From NCBI GenBank assembly GCA_947460255.1, contig CANHIS010000011.1, positions 1 through 64,000 on the forward strand: a stretch of DNA of 64,000 bases, given 5' to 3'. This document shows, piece after piece, positions 35,699-44,261 of the stretch. The notes beneath the pieces are model-generated. The model saw only the letters and a program-made list of their open reading frames with translations. It was not told the DNA's origin and made no database searches. The stretch's first letter is position 1. Each line of letters starts with the position of its first letter. Source of the DNA: Bacteroidota bacterium. Lineage in GTDB: Bacteria > Bacteroidota > Bacteroidia > M30B66. The position numbers and the translations under genes were made by a program.

Positions 35699-36728
35699 GA
35701 TGAACAAAGATAGGCTCAAACATCCGCCAATTTTCCCTCCGGAGAGAAGTTCGCTAGCAGAGAAAATTTTCGATGTTTCGAACGAGTGGCAATTTAACGA
35801 ATTGGCTCTTGAGATATTTCATTTTCAATTCTCCAACAATCCAATTTATAGAAGCTGGTGTGAAAACCTAAATCGAACCCCGCGAAGTGTTACTTCATTA
35901 AAAGAGATTCCATTCCTGCCTGTGGAATTTTTCAAGAATTTCCCAATAAAAACTTGGCAAGGCGACCCAATCACTACTTTTTCAAGTTCAGGAACCACTG
36001 GACAAATCACTTCTCAACATCACGTTGCCGATACATATATATACGAACAAAGCTTGAAGAATGGTTTCCAGCTGGAATACGGCGACCCTTCCGATTGGAT
36101 TATTATTGGACTATTGCCTGCCTATTTAGAACGCCCTGGCTCATCGCTGGTATATATGACCGATATTCTTATCCGCCAAAGCGGGCAAAAGGAAAGCGGC
36201 TTCTATCTAAACAATTACGAGGAACTTATTGAGCTGCTCACGCGATTAAAAGAGGATAACAGAAAAGTTTGGTTGATCGGCGTGAGCTTTGCGCTTCTCG
36301 ATATGGCCGAAAAGATGCCCAATGCTTGGGAAAATCTGGTGGTTGTAGAAACTGGTGGGATGAAAGGTCGCCGACGAGAAATGATTCGCGCAGATCTTCA
36401 TGAAACGATTCGAAAAAATTGGAACATCAATCGATTGCATTCGGAATACGGAATGACGGAATTGTTTTCGCAAGCTTGGATGAACGACAGTGGAAGGTTT
36501 CATACACCACCTTGGATGAAAGTGATGATTAGGGAAACAGATGACCCTTTTTCTTACGCAGAAAACGGTAAAACAGGAGGGATAAATGTGGTTGATTTGG
36601 CAAATTTGGACAGTTGTGCCTTCATTTCAACCTCAGATTTGGGAAAAAAATTCGCTGATGAAACTTTTGATGTGCTTGGAAGGTTTGACCATTCTGACGT
36701 ACGAGGTTGCAATCTAATGGTCGGCTGA
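35697..36728 (+). CDS. LuxE-like acyl-protein synthetase / acyl-transfer enzyme
   Basis: 343 residues. The family activates fatty acids and passes acyl groups; Vibrio LuxE supplies luciferase, but relatives without lux genes occur in Bacteroidota, where the role is unclear. Visible are the AMP-binding-like loop FSSSGTTGQITSQH (about 97-110), the EYGMTELFSQAW segment, and the C-terminal RGCNLMV, where LuxE carries its acyl-accepting Cys. Start is uncertain: ATG 35697 or 35700; conserved sequence begins about 18 residues later, and the first codons include the dispersed repeat. No lux genes are present. Confidence 0.83.
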   Translation: MMNKDRLKHPPIFPPERSSLAEKIFDVSNEWQFNELALEIFHFQFSNNPIYRSWCENLNRTPRSVTSLKEIPFLPVEFFKNFPIKTWQGDPITTFSSSGTTGQITSQHHVADTYIYEQSLKNGFQLEYGDPSDWIIIGLLPAYLERPGSSLVYMTDILIRQSGQKESGFYLNNYEELIELLTRLKEDNRKVWLIGVSFALLDMAEKMPNAWENLVVVETGGMKGRRREMIRADLHETIRKNWNINRLHSEYGMTELFSQAWMNDSGRFHTPPWMKVMIRETDDPFSYAENGKTGGINVVDLANLDSCAFISTSDLGKKFADETFDVLGRFDHSDVRGCNLMVG

Positions 36729-36828
36729 GCCTTTATGGACGGGCATTCCAGAAGGCTATGATGAAATTAAAAAACTTTTTTTTCAACACGCTGAGCCTCA
36801 TATAGCTAAGATTGTAGCAAATCGTTGA
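36718..36828 (+). pseudogene. Possible 36-codon gene remnant after the LuxE-like gene
   Basis: In the frame +1 to the LuxE-like gene, 36 codons are open from 36718 to the stop at 36826-36828 and read as plausible protein (GIPEGYDEIKKLFF, then AEPHIAKIVANR). There is no start codon. It could be the tail of a lost gene or chance; I do not recognise the family. Confidence 0.3.
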
Positions 36829-36847
36829 AAATTTGCTGTTGACAAAA

Positions 36848-36878
36848 TTTGGACATAAAGAATTCATTACTATCTTTG
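36848..36878 (+). promoter_or_regulatory. Promoter of the rplM ribosomal-protein operon
   Basis: TTTG at 36848-36851, a 19-base spacer, then TATCTTTG at 36871-36878: an exact match to the Bacteroidetes sigma consensus TTTG-N19-TAnnTTTG. The expected start site lies near 36885, leaving a leader of about 35 bases before rplM. Confidence 0.75.
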
Positions 36879-36919
36879 CAGCCCGTTTAAAAAATCGTAT
36901 TTCAAATCCGTCTGATAAA

Positions 36920-37375
36920 GTGGATACACTGAGTTATAAAACCGTTTCGGCAAACAAGGCAACTGTACACAAAGAATGGGTACTAGTTGACGCCGAGAAC
37001 ATGGTACTGGGTCGCCTCAGTTCCAAAGTTGCCATGCTAATTCGTGGCAAGTACAAGCCATCTTACACGCCTCACGTAGACTGTGGTGATAATGTTATCA
37101 TTATCAATGCAGACAAGGTGATCTTATCTGGTAATAAAACCGAAGATAAGGTTTACGTGCACTACACCGGTTACCCGGGAGGTCAACGTTTCGCAACACC
37201 ACGCGAGTTGTTTGCGAAGAAACCAGAAGCTGTAATTGAAAAAGCAGTTCGTGGTATGCTTCCAAAAACGCGTTTGGGCCGTGCGCTATTCGGTAATATG
37301 TTTGTATATGCTGGACCTAACCATCCGCATGCTGCACAACAGCCAAAATCCATCAACCTTAACGATCTGAGATAA
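36920..37375 (+). CDS. rplM: 50S ribosomal protein L13
   Basis: 151 residues from GTG 36920 (MDTLSYKTVSANKATV), the N-terminus usual in Bacteroidota. An upstream ATG at 36833 is rejected because it lies before the promoter and adds 29 atypical residues. Conserved are VLGRLSSKVA, GKYKPSYTPHVDCGD and VRGMLPKTRLGR. It assembles early into the large subunit. The stop overlaps the rpsI start by one base. Confidence 0.96.
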   Translation: MDTLSYKTVSANKATVHKEWVLVDAENMVLGRLSSKVAMLIRGKYKPSYTPHVDCGDNVIIINADKVILSGNKTEDKVYVHYTGYPGGQRFATPRELFAKKPEAVIEKAVRGMLPKTRLGRALFGNMFVYAGPNHPHAAQQPKSINLNDLR

Positions 37376-37761
37376 TGGAAATCATCAACACCAGCGGAAG
37401 AAGAAAAACTTCGGTAGCACGCGTTTACCTGAAAGCAGGTAGCGGCGTAATTACTGTTAACAACCGCGACTACAAAGAATACTTCTCTGTTCCAATGCTT
37501 CAGGGAGCTGTTCAGCAGCCATTCCAGATCACACAGCAAGAAGGTAAATTCGACGTTACTGCTAATATCAATGGCGGCGGAATTACCGGTCAAGCACAAG
37601 CACTTCGTTTGGCTATTTCTAAAGCATTAGTTGAATTAGATGCAGCGCAAAAATCGGCACTTCGTGCAGCAGGTTTAGTTACCCGCGATCCACGTATGGT
37701 TGAGCGTAAGAAGCCAGGTCAGAAGAAAGCGCGTAAACGCTTCCAGTTCAGTAAACGTTAA
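37375..37761 (+). CDS. rpsI: 30S ribosomal protein S9
   Basis: 128 residues. The N-terminal GRRKTSVARVYLKAGSG and the C-terminal basic tail ending FQFSKR, which reaches the P-site tRNA, are diagnostic. It is coupled to rplM through TAATG, the standard rplM-rpsI pair. Confidence 0.97.
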   Translation: MEIINTSGRRKTSVARVYLKAGSGVITVNNRDYKEYFSVPMLQGAVQQPFQITQQEGKFDVTANINGGGITGQAQALRLAISKALVELDAAQKSALRAAGLVTRDPRMVERKKPGQKKARKRFQFSKR

Positions 37762-37785
37762 TCCATTCCAGATTTCATACAAGAT

Positions 37786-38553
37786 ATGTCAAGAATTACA
37801 ACCGATCAGCTTCTGGAGGCAGGTGTTCATTTTGGTCACCTCAAGAGTAAGTGGAATCCAAATATGGCTCCGTACATTTTTATGGAGCGTAACGGAATTC
37901 ACGTTATCGACCTCAACAAAACTGTAGCGAAACTCGATGAGGCGTCTGCAGCATTGAAGCAAATTGCTAAATCTGGAAAGAAAATCCTTTTCGTAGCCAC
38001 AAAAAAACAAGCCAAAGAAATCGTAGCTGAAGCAGTTCGCAAAGTGAACATGCCTTTCGTTACTGAACGTTGGCCAGGTGGTATGTTAACCAATTTCACT
38101 ACAATCCGCAAGGCTGTAAAGAAAATGGCTACCATCGACAAAATGGCTACGGATGGAACATTCGAAACCATTTCGAAGAAAGAAAAACTTACCATCTCTC
38201 GTGAGCGTGAAAAACTAGAAACACAGTTTGGATCAATCTCCGATATGAGTCGTCTTCCAGCTGCACTTTTCATCGTTGATATCTCTAAAGAGCATATCGC
38301 TGTTGCAGAAGCACGCAGACTGAACATCCCAACTTTCGCAGTTGTTGATACCAACTCGAATCCAAACTTGGTTGATTACCCTATTCCTGCAAATGATGAT
38401 GCTGCAAAATCAATTGCACTTATCATGGAAGTTGTAGTTGGAGCAATTCAAGAAGGTCTTTCAGAAAGAAAATCTGAGAAAGACAAGGGAGATGACGACA
38501 ACAAAAAAGAAAAAACAGAAGTAGCTTCTGAAGAAACAACTGGTAAAGAATAA
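37786..38553 (+). CDS. rpsB: 30S ribosomal protein S2
   Basis: 255 residues. LLEAGVHFGHLKSKWNPNM at the N-terminus, RWPGGMLTNF, and PTFAVVDTNSNPNLVDYPIPANDDA are typical. The last 30 residues are a highly charged Lys/Glu tail, longer than in E. coli. It is 24 bases after rpsI and 29 bases before tsf, in the common rpsB-tsf order. Confidence 0.97.
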   Translation: MSRITTDQLLEAGVHFGHLKSKWNPNMAPYIFMERNGIHVIDLNKTVAKLDEASAALKQIAKSGKKILFVATKKQAKEIVAEAVRKVNMPFVTERWPGGMLTNFTTIRKAVKKMATIDKMATDGTFETISKKEKLTISREREKLETQFGSISDMSRLPAALFIVDISKEHIAVAEARRLNIPTFAVVDTNSNPNLVDYPIPANDDAAKSIALIMEVVVGAIQEGLSERKSEKDKGDDDNKKEKTEVASEETTGKE

Positions 38554-38582
38554 TTTCACTTTAATAATAGGAGAACTTAACC

Positions 38583-39422
38583 ATGTCAACTGTTGCAATT
38601 ACTGCTGCTGACGTAAACAAATTGCGCCAAGTTACCGGAGCCGGTATGATGGATTGCAAGAAAGCACTCACTGAAGCCAATGGAGACTTCGAGGGAGCAA
38701 TCGATTTTCTTCGTAAAAAAGGTCAGAAAGTAGCGGGTAACCGTGCTGACCGCGAAGCAAATGAAGGTGTTGTTTTTGCTAAAGTTACTGCCGACAATAA
38801 AAGAGGTGTATTGGTAGCCTTAAACTGCGAAACAGATTTCGTAGCTAAAAATCAAGAATATATCGATTTCGTTTCAACCGTTACAGATATCGCTATCAAC
38901 GGCGGCGCTGCTGATGCTGAAGCACTTCTTGCAACTCAGCTTGACGGCCTTCCAATTAGCGATCGTATCACTGACTTAATCGGAAAAATTGGGGAGAAGA
39001 TGGAACTTCAGTATCACCAAACATTTGGTGAATTTGTAGTTGCCTACAACCACCCAGGGAATCGTTTGGCGACTATCGTTGCATTCAACAAAAGCGAATC
39101 TGCTGACTTAGCTACAATTGCCAAAGATGTAGCAATGCAAGCAGCAGCAATGTCTCCAGTAGCATTAGATAAAGACGATGTTGACACCCGCACTTTGGAG
39201 CGCGAACTAGAGATCGCACGCGAACAAATTCGTGCTGAAGGCAAGCCTGATGAAATGGTGGAGAAAATTGCTCAAGGTAAATTGAATAAATTTTACAAAG
39301 ACAATACACTTCTTAACCAAGAATTTATAAAAGACAATAAATTCACTGTTCGTCAGTACATTGCTTCTAACGACAAAGAATTGATGGCCACTGGATTCAA
39401 GAGAATCGCTATTGGTAGCTAA
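38583..39422 (+). CDS. tsf: Translation elongation factor Ts
   Basis: 279 residues. The N-terminal UBA-like domain (VNKLRQVTGAGMMDCKKALTEA) and the core motif NCETDFVAKN, which exchanges GDP for GTP on EF-Tu, are present. A GGAG-like site lies about 10 bases before the ATG, unusually clear for this genome. Followed by two hairpin terminators. Confidence 0.97.
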   Translation: MSTVAITAADVNKLRQVTGAGMMDCKKALTEANGDFEGAIDFLRKKGQKVAGNRADREANEGVVFAKVTADNKRGVLVALNCETDFVAKNQEYIDFVSTVTDIAINGGAADAEALLATQLDGLPISDRITDLIGKIGEKMELQYHQTFGEFVVAYNHPGNRLATIVAFNKSESADLATIAKDVAMQAAAMSPVALDKDDVDTRTLERELEIAREQIRAEGKPDEMVEKIAQGKLNKFYKDNTLLNQEFIKDNKFTVRQYIASNDKELMATGFKRIAIGS

Positions 39423-39433
39423 ATAATAATTTC

Positions 39434-39462
39434 AAGGAGAGTTTTTTACTCTCCTTTTTTTT
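39434..39462 (+). terminator. Terminator after tsf
   Basis: An 8-bp stem (39434-39441 with 39449-39456) followed by a run of T, 12 bases after the tsf stop. Confidence 0.8.
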
Positions 39463-39477
39463 GACTTTTTTTGATCT

Positions 39478-39503
39478 AAATCCCGTTCTAGGACGGGATT
39501 TTT
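39478..39503 (+). terminator. Second hairpin between tsf and pyrH
   Basis: AAATCCCGT (39478-39486) pairs with ACGGGATTT (39493-39501), then T residues. It lies 28 bases before pyrH, so it is a backup terminator or a leader attenuator. Confidence 0.65.
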
Positions 39504-39530
39504 CATGCCTGAATCCCAAAATAACTCCTC

Positions 39531-40238
39531 ATGAAATACAAAAGAATCCTGCTCAAACTCAGTGGAGAATCGTTAATGGGTGAGAAAAACTTCGGAATTG
39601 ATCCTGAAAGACTCGCCATTTACGCCCAAGAAATAAAAGATGCTTCTGCTGCCGGAATTGAAGTGGCTGTGGTTATTGGAGGCGGAAATATATTTAGAGG
39701 AATACAAGCGGCTGAGGGGGGAATGGATCGTGTTCAAGGCGATTACATGGGAATGCTTGCTACTGTGATTAATAGTATGGCATTACAGTCGGCCCTTGAA
39801 GGCATGGGTGTTCAAACACGTTTACAGAGTGCAATTAAAATGGAGCAAATCTGTGAGCCCTTTATCCGACGTCGCGCAGTGCGACATCTAGAAAAAGGAC
39901 GGGTTGTAATTTTCGGAGCAGGAACAGGTAATCCTTACTTCACAACCGATACAGCAGCAACACTTCGCGCAATCGAAATAGAGGCCGATGTGATCCTTAA
40001 AGGCACTCGTGTAGATGGTATTTATACTGCAGATCCTGAAAAAGTGCCTGATGCTGTTAAGTACGATACCATCACATTTACAGAAGTTTACGAGAAAGGA
40101 CTTAATGTTATGGATATGACAGCTTTCACATTGTGTAACGACAATAAGCTTCCTATCATTGTATTTGATATGAATAAGTCGGGCAATTTGAAACGTCTTT
40201 TGTCTGGTGAAAAAATCGGAACCTTGGTGAGCTTCTAA
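39531..40238 (+). CDS. pyrH: UMP kinase
   Basis: 235 residues. Amino-acid-kinase fold: [14 protein letters not shown] at the N-terminus, [10 protein letters not shown], and [13 protein letters not shown]. It phosphorylates UMP to UDP. It is in the frequent tsf-pyrH-frr order. Confidence 0.97.
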   Translation: MKYKRILLKLSGESLMGEKNFGIDPERLAIYAQEIKDASAAGIEVAVVIGGGNIFRGIQAAEGGMDRVQGDYMGMLATVINSMALQSALEGMGVQTRLQSAIKMEQICEPFIRRRAVRHLEKGRVVIFGAGTGNPYFTTDTAATLRAIEIEADVILKGTRVDGIYTADPEKVPDAVKYDTITFTEVYEKGLNVMDMTAFTLCNDNKLPIIVFDMNKSGNLKRLLSGEKIGTLVSF

Positions 40239-40291
40239 TTCAAAAAGATTCCAAAAAATCCCCTTTATTTGCAGTCATTCAACCGATAACT

Positions 40292-40855
40292 ATGAACGAA
40301 GCAGTAAAACCACAAATCGATTCAGCAACCGCATTAATGGAAAAAGCCATTTCACATCTTGAAAGTGAATTGGGAAAAATTCGTGCAGGAAAAGCAAGCG
40401 CACAGATGCTTGATGGAATTTTTGTAGATTATTACGGAAGCAATACTGCATTAGCACAAGTAGCAAATATCAATACACCTGATGCAAGAACTCTGGTTGT
40501 TCAACCTTGGGAAAAGCAAATGCTCGGGCCTATAGAAAAAGCCATTTTCGGGTCAAATATTGGTCTTACACCAATGAACGATGGCGTAATCATCCGAATT
40601 AATATTCCACCGCTTACAGAGGAACGTCGTGTAAACCTTGTAAAGCTCTCAAAATCTGAGGCAGAAAACTGTAAAGTGAGTGTACGTAACATTCGTCGTG
40701 ATGCTAACGAGGCAATCAAAAAGCTTGTCAAAGACGGTTTGGCAGAGGACTTGGCCAAAGATGCAGAAGCAAAAATTCAACAGCTTACAGATTCATATAT
40801 CGTAAAGGCTGACAAGCATCTTGAAATAAAGGAAAAAGAAATCATGACCGTTTGA
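40292..40855 (+). CDS. frr: Ribosome recycling factor
   Basis: 187 residues. The three-helix bundle protein that, with EF-G, splits post-termination ribosomes. The helical N-terminus (MEKAISHLESELGKIRAGKA), the central beta domain (NTPDARTLVVQPWEK) and RRDANEAIKKLVKDG are diagnostic. It is 54 bases after pyrH. Confidence 0.97.
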   Translation: MNEAVKPQIDSATALMEKAISHLESELGKIRAGKASAQMLDGIFVDYYGSNTALAQVANINTPDARTLVVQPWEKQMLGPIEKAIFGSNIGLTPMNDGVIIRINIPPLTEERRVNLVKLSKSEAENCKVSVRNIRRDANEAIKKLVKDGLAEDLAKDAEAKIQQLTDSYIVKADKHLEIKEKEIMTV

Positions 40856-40935
40856 TTGAATTCTTGCAGAGCCTCATTAACCTATTGGAATTGCATATTT
40901 CAACGGGATATTCTGATCAGCCGAGCATCTTAAAT

Positions 40936-41000
40936 AGTGTTTTAGAAATAAAAAAGCTCTGATGAAACTATCACCAGAGCTTTTTTATTTCTAAAACACT
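40936..41000. terminator. Bidirectional terminator with a perfect 26-bp stem
   Basis: Arms 40936-40961 and 40975-41000 are perfectly complementary over 26 bases around a 13-base loop. It contains A and T runs on each side of a GC-containing core, so it can end transcripts from frr (plus) and from the decayed gene at 41007 (minus). Confidence 0.85.
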
Positions 41001-41006
41001 TCCTTT

Positions 41007-41184
41007 TTACTTGAAGATCAACTGGCTGGTTGAAACTATTCCTTCGTTTTCTACCTGTAAAATATAGATTTATGAGTTATTGATTTAGATTGATTAACAT
41101 CTAGATTCAAATATTTCAGACCTGTAAAGCTTTTAACAAAGAATTAATTTTCACCCTCTACTTGTTAATGATTATCAATGAAAG
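41007..41184 (-). pseudogene. Decayed T9SS C-terminal sorting domain
   Basis: On the minus strand, the 20 codons before the stop at 41007 read IYILQVENEGIVSTSQLIFK, a typical T9SS tail end. Just upstream, in another frame, KSFTGLKYLNLDVNQ follows, the expected preceding strand. A frameshift, a TAA at the join and a TAG further up interrupt the reading. This is the remnant of a secreted protein gene whose body is gone; about 180 bases upstream to the amylase gene show nothing recognisable. Confidence 0.6.
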
Positions 41185-41368
41185 CTTTAAGGCAAAAGTT
41201 TCACGGCTAAGCACCTCATTATTAACATTTTTTAAGCCTGATCTGAATTTTATATACTTGATATTGTTACGATTATGTAATGGTATTGGTTTTGTCCTGA
41301 ACTGTATAGTGTAGAAATAACACTTTAGTTTTTACCTTCGGATCTTTAAACGTTGATCCGTGCGCACT

Positions 41369-44242
41369 ATGACACTATTTATCCAAAGAATTTTACTAGG
41401 CCTTTTCATCTCATTACCATTATCGGTTATTAGTCAGGCAGTAGTTACCCTTAATCCTCCTTTCCCATCTGGTAACAATCCGGTAACAATCACTTTCGAC
41501 GCCAGCCAAGGAAATGCTGGATTGGTAGATTTGCCTGTTGGACAAATTGTTTACGCACACATGGGCCTAACAATCAACAATTCCAATTGGCAATACGTTG
41601 TTGGAAATTGGGGAACAGTAGACGCTCGTGTTGCAATGACGCGAATTGGAACTTCGAACATTTATTCTCTTACATTACAACCTAGTATCCGTGAATGGTT
41701 CAGCGAAAATTCAAACAACAATGCTACAGTTCCTGCTGCGGCAGTGATAAGCAAACTTTGCTTGGTTTTTAGAAACGCCAATGGCACGCTTCAAGGAAAA
41801 ACATCCTCTGGTTCGGATATTTTCATTGACCTTCCAACCACCTCATTCTCGGCTGCAATAACTTCCCACGACCAGTCAAGCTTATTACTACCTGCTGGAG
41901 AAACAGTAAACTTCGTTGGACAAACATCTTCAAATGCCATCTTGGAATTTAACCTTGATGGCGTTTCTGTTTTAAGCGATGCTGGTACAACGATTCTCAA
42001 TTATTCGATCAATACGAGTGATCTTAGTGATGGCATTCACACACTTGAATTTGTTGCTAACAACGGCGCTCAGATTATTCGTGACACTGTACTTATCACT
42101 CGTCACTCCGCAGCAACAGTAAGTGCAACGCCAACCTATGGCTTTGAAGGAATTTTCTACCCGAACGATTCAACAGTCTATTTGCAACTTCGAGCACCAG
42201 GGAAAGAATTTATTTATGTATTGGGCGATTTCAACAATTGGAATTTCGATCCAGCATACAGCATGAAACGCACACCTGATGGACAACATTATTGGATCGA
42301 AATCTCTGGGCTTACGCCTGGAAACGAATACCGCTTTCAGTACCATATCGGATGGGAAGGTTTGAGAGTAACAGATCCATATGCTAGAAAGGTACTTGAT
42401 CCTTGGAATGATCAATTTATATCAAATGAAGTTTTTCCTGATCTGCTTCCTTATCCAACAGGCAAAGCAGAAGGAATTGTTGGTGTTTTAAATACGACAG
42501 AGGAGAATTATCAGTGGGACAATAGCTACACATACACCAAGCCACTCAAAGAAGATTTGATTGTTTACGAATTGTTGGTTCGCGATTTTAGTACAGAAAG
42601 ATCATTTCAGGAAGTGCTTAATCGCTTGCCTTATCTAGCATCACTTGGAGTAAATGCCATTCAGTTTATGCCGTTGGCTGAATTTGAAGGAAACGACAGC
42701 TGGGGATACAATCCTTCGTTCTTCATGGCACTTGATAAAGCTTATGGAACCAAACATAAACTGAAAGAGCTCATCGATTCGTGTCATAGAAGAGGAATTG
42801 CAGTAATTCTGGATGTCGTTTTCAATCATTCTTTCGGCCAAAATCCAATGGTTCAAATGTACTTTGACCAATCTGCTGGTGAATTTGGCCAACCTTTGCC
42901 TGAAAGCCCTTGGTTTAATCCAGTGGCTCGACATCCATTTAATGTTGGTTATGATTTTAACCATGAAAGTCAAGCAACGCGTTACTTCGTTAAAAAAGTA
43001 GGTCAACATTGGCTTCAAGAATATCGTTTCGATGGTTTCCGTTTCGACTTAAGCAAGGGCTTTACGCAAACCAATTCTGGAAGTAACGTAGGGCAATGGG
43101 GCAATTTCGACCAAAGTCGCATCGATATCATTTACGATTATGTGAACCATTATCGATCCATCGCTGATGACCCATATATGATTCTTGAACATTTCGGGGC
43201 GTGGAATGAAGAACTTGCTTATGCCAACGGAGGAATGATGATGTGGGCAAAAGGCCACAGCCAATACACAGAAGCTGCAATGGGTTGGTTAAACGGCAAC
43301 AGTCAAAACATTTATTCAAACACTCCACAAGCGCGTGGTTGGTCGAACTATGGATTGATGCAATATGCTGAAAGTCACGATGAAGAAAGATTGATGTACT
43401 CAAATATCAATTTTGGAAATCAAGTAGACGGTTACTCTACAAGGAACTTAGCTACAGCACTCAACAGAATGTCGTTAGCAGCATGTTTCTTAATTCCACT
43501 CCCTGGCCCGAAAATGATTTGGCAATTTGGGGAATTGGGGTACGAATTTTCCATCAATCGATGCCCGAACGGTTCTATTTCTGAAGACTGCAGAACGGCA
43601 GCAAAACCAGTAGTTTGGAATTATTACGACAATACAAATCGTCGTGGAGTGTTCGATACCTACAGAAAACTGAATTATCTCAAAACTACCTATCCAGTTT
43701 TCCGCGATTTGAATGTTGGGATGGAGCTTGGGCCATACATGAAGTCGCTGCGTTTCGACAGCAATGATTTAGATGCCATCATTGTTGGGAATTTCGACGT
43801 TGTTGGAGGCACAATTAATGTAAACTTCACCCAAACAGGCAAATGGTACGATTACTTAGAAGGCGACAGTATTAATGTTTCGAACACCAACACAACGCTC
43901 AATTTAGCGGCTGGAGAATACCATGTATATCTAAATCAACGCGTTACACCGCCAACTAATACATATGGTGGAGAACCAAACAGTATCAGCAATCTTGAAG
44001 ACGATGCAGAGATCTTTGTATTCCCTAACCCTTTTAACGATCAGCTTACCATTATTCTTCCTTTGGGAGCGAAGAAAGCTAACGTAGAAATTTTCGATAT
44101 TGCAGGCCGATCTGTGTGGAATAAACAAGTGAATGGAGACGAAATCGTTCAAATGGAAAACAACGAACTTCCTAGCGGCCTCTATTTCTGCAGAATCCAA
44201 CAGTCAGGAAAAGTCTTTTCAACCAAAATCATCAAACAATAA
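41369..44242 (+). CDS. GH13 alpha-amylase family enzyme with T9SS sorting domain
   Basis: 957 residues from ATG 41369, with a signal peptide to about residue 22. N-terminal beta domains are followed by a CBM48-like module (about 265-370, YVLGDFNNWNF). The GH13 barrel has all four conserved regions: DVVFNH (Asp482), GFRFDLSK (nucleophile Asp560), ILEHFG (acid Glu607) and ESHDEE (Asp671). The last 80 residues (VFPNPFNDQLTI ... GLYFCRIQ) are a T9SS tail. It should cleave alpha-1,4- and/or alpha-1,6-glucan bonds at the cell surface. SusC and SusD genes follow. An earlier GTG at 41360 is in frame but adds only three residues. Confidence 0.92.
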   Translation: MTLFIQRILLGLFISLPLSVISQAVVTLNPPFPSGNNPVTITFDASQGNAGLVDLPVGQIVYAHMGLTINNSNWQYVVGNWGTVDARVAMTRIGTSNIYSLTLQPSIREWFSENSNNNATVPAAAVISKLCLVFRNANGTLQGKTSSGSDIFIDLPTTSFSAAITSHDQSSLLLPAGETVNFVGQTSSNAILEFNLDGVSVLSDAGTTILNYSINTSDLSDGIHTLEFVANNGAQIIRDTVLITRHSAATVSATPTYGFEGIFYPNDSTVYLQLRAPGKEFIYVLGDFNNWNFDPAYSMKRTPDGQHYWIEISGLTPGNEYRFQYHIGWEGLRVTDPYARKVLDPWNDQFISNEVFPDLLPYPTGKAEGIVGVLNTTEENYQWDNSYTYTKPLKEDLIVYELLVRDFSTERSFQEVLNRLPYLASLGVNAIQFMPLAEFEGNDSWGYNPSFFMALDKAYGTKHKLKELIDSCHRRGIAVILDVVFNHSFGQNPMVQMYFDQSAGEFGQPLPESPWFNPVARHPFNVGYDFNHESQATRYFVKKVGQHWLQEYRFDGFRFDLSKGFTQTNSGSNVGQWGNFDQSRIDIIYDYVNHYRSIADDPYMILEHFGAWNEELAYANGGMMMWAKGHSQYTEAAMGWLNGNSQNIYSNTPQARGWSNYGLMQYAESHDEERLMYSNINFGNQVDGYSTRNLATALNRMSLAACFLIPLPGPKMIWQFGELGYEFSINRCPNGSISEDCRTAAKPVVWNYYDNTNRRGVFDTYRKLNYLKTTYPVFRDLNVGMELGPYMKSLRFDSNDLDAIIVGNFDVVGGTINVNFTQTGKWYDYLEGDSINVSNTNTTLNLAAGEYHVYLNQRVTPPTNTYGGEPNSISNLEDDAEIFVFPNPFNDQLTIILPLGAKKANVEIFDIAGRSVWNKQVNGDEIVQMENNELPSGLYFCRIQQSGKVFSTKIIKQ

Positions 44243-44261
44243 CAACCACTAAAACAGGCCT

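Noticed and set aside
35697-36728. A bioluminescence (lux) operon suggested by the LuxE-like gene
   Set aside because: No luxA, luxB, luxC or luxD relatives are nearby; the neighbours are a lipoprotein and ribosomal genes.
36833-36919. ATG at 36833 as the start of rplM
   Set aside because: It lies upstream of a consensus promoter; the family N-terminus begins at GTG 36920.
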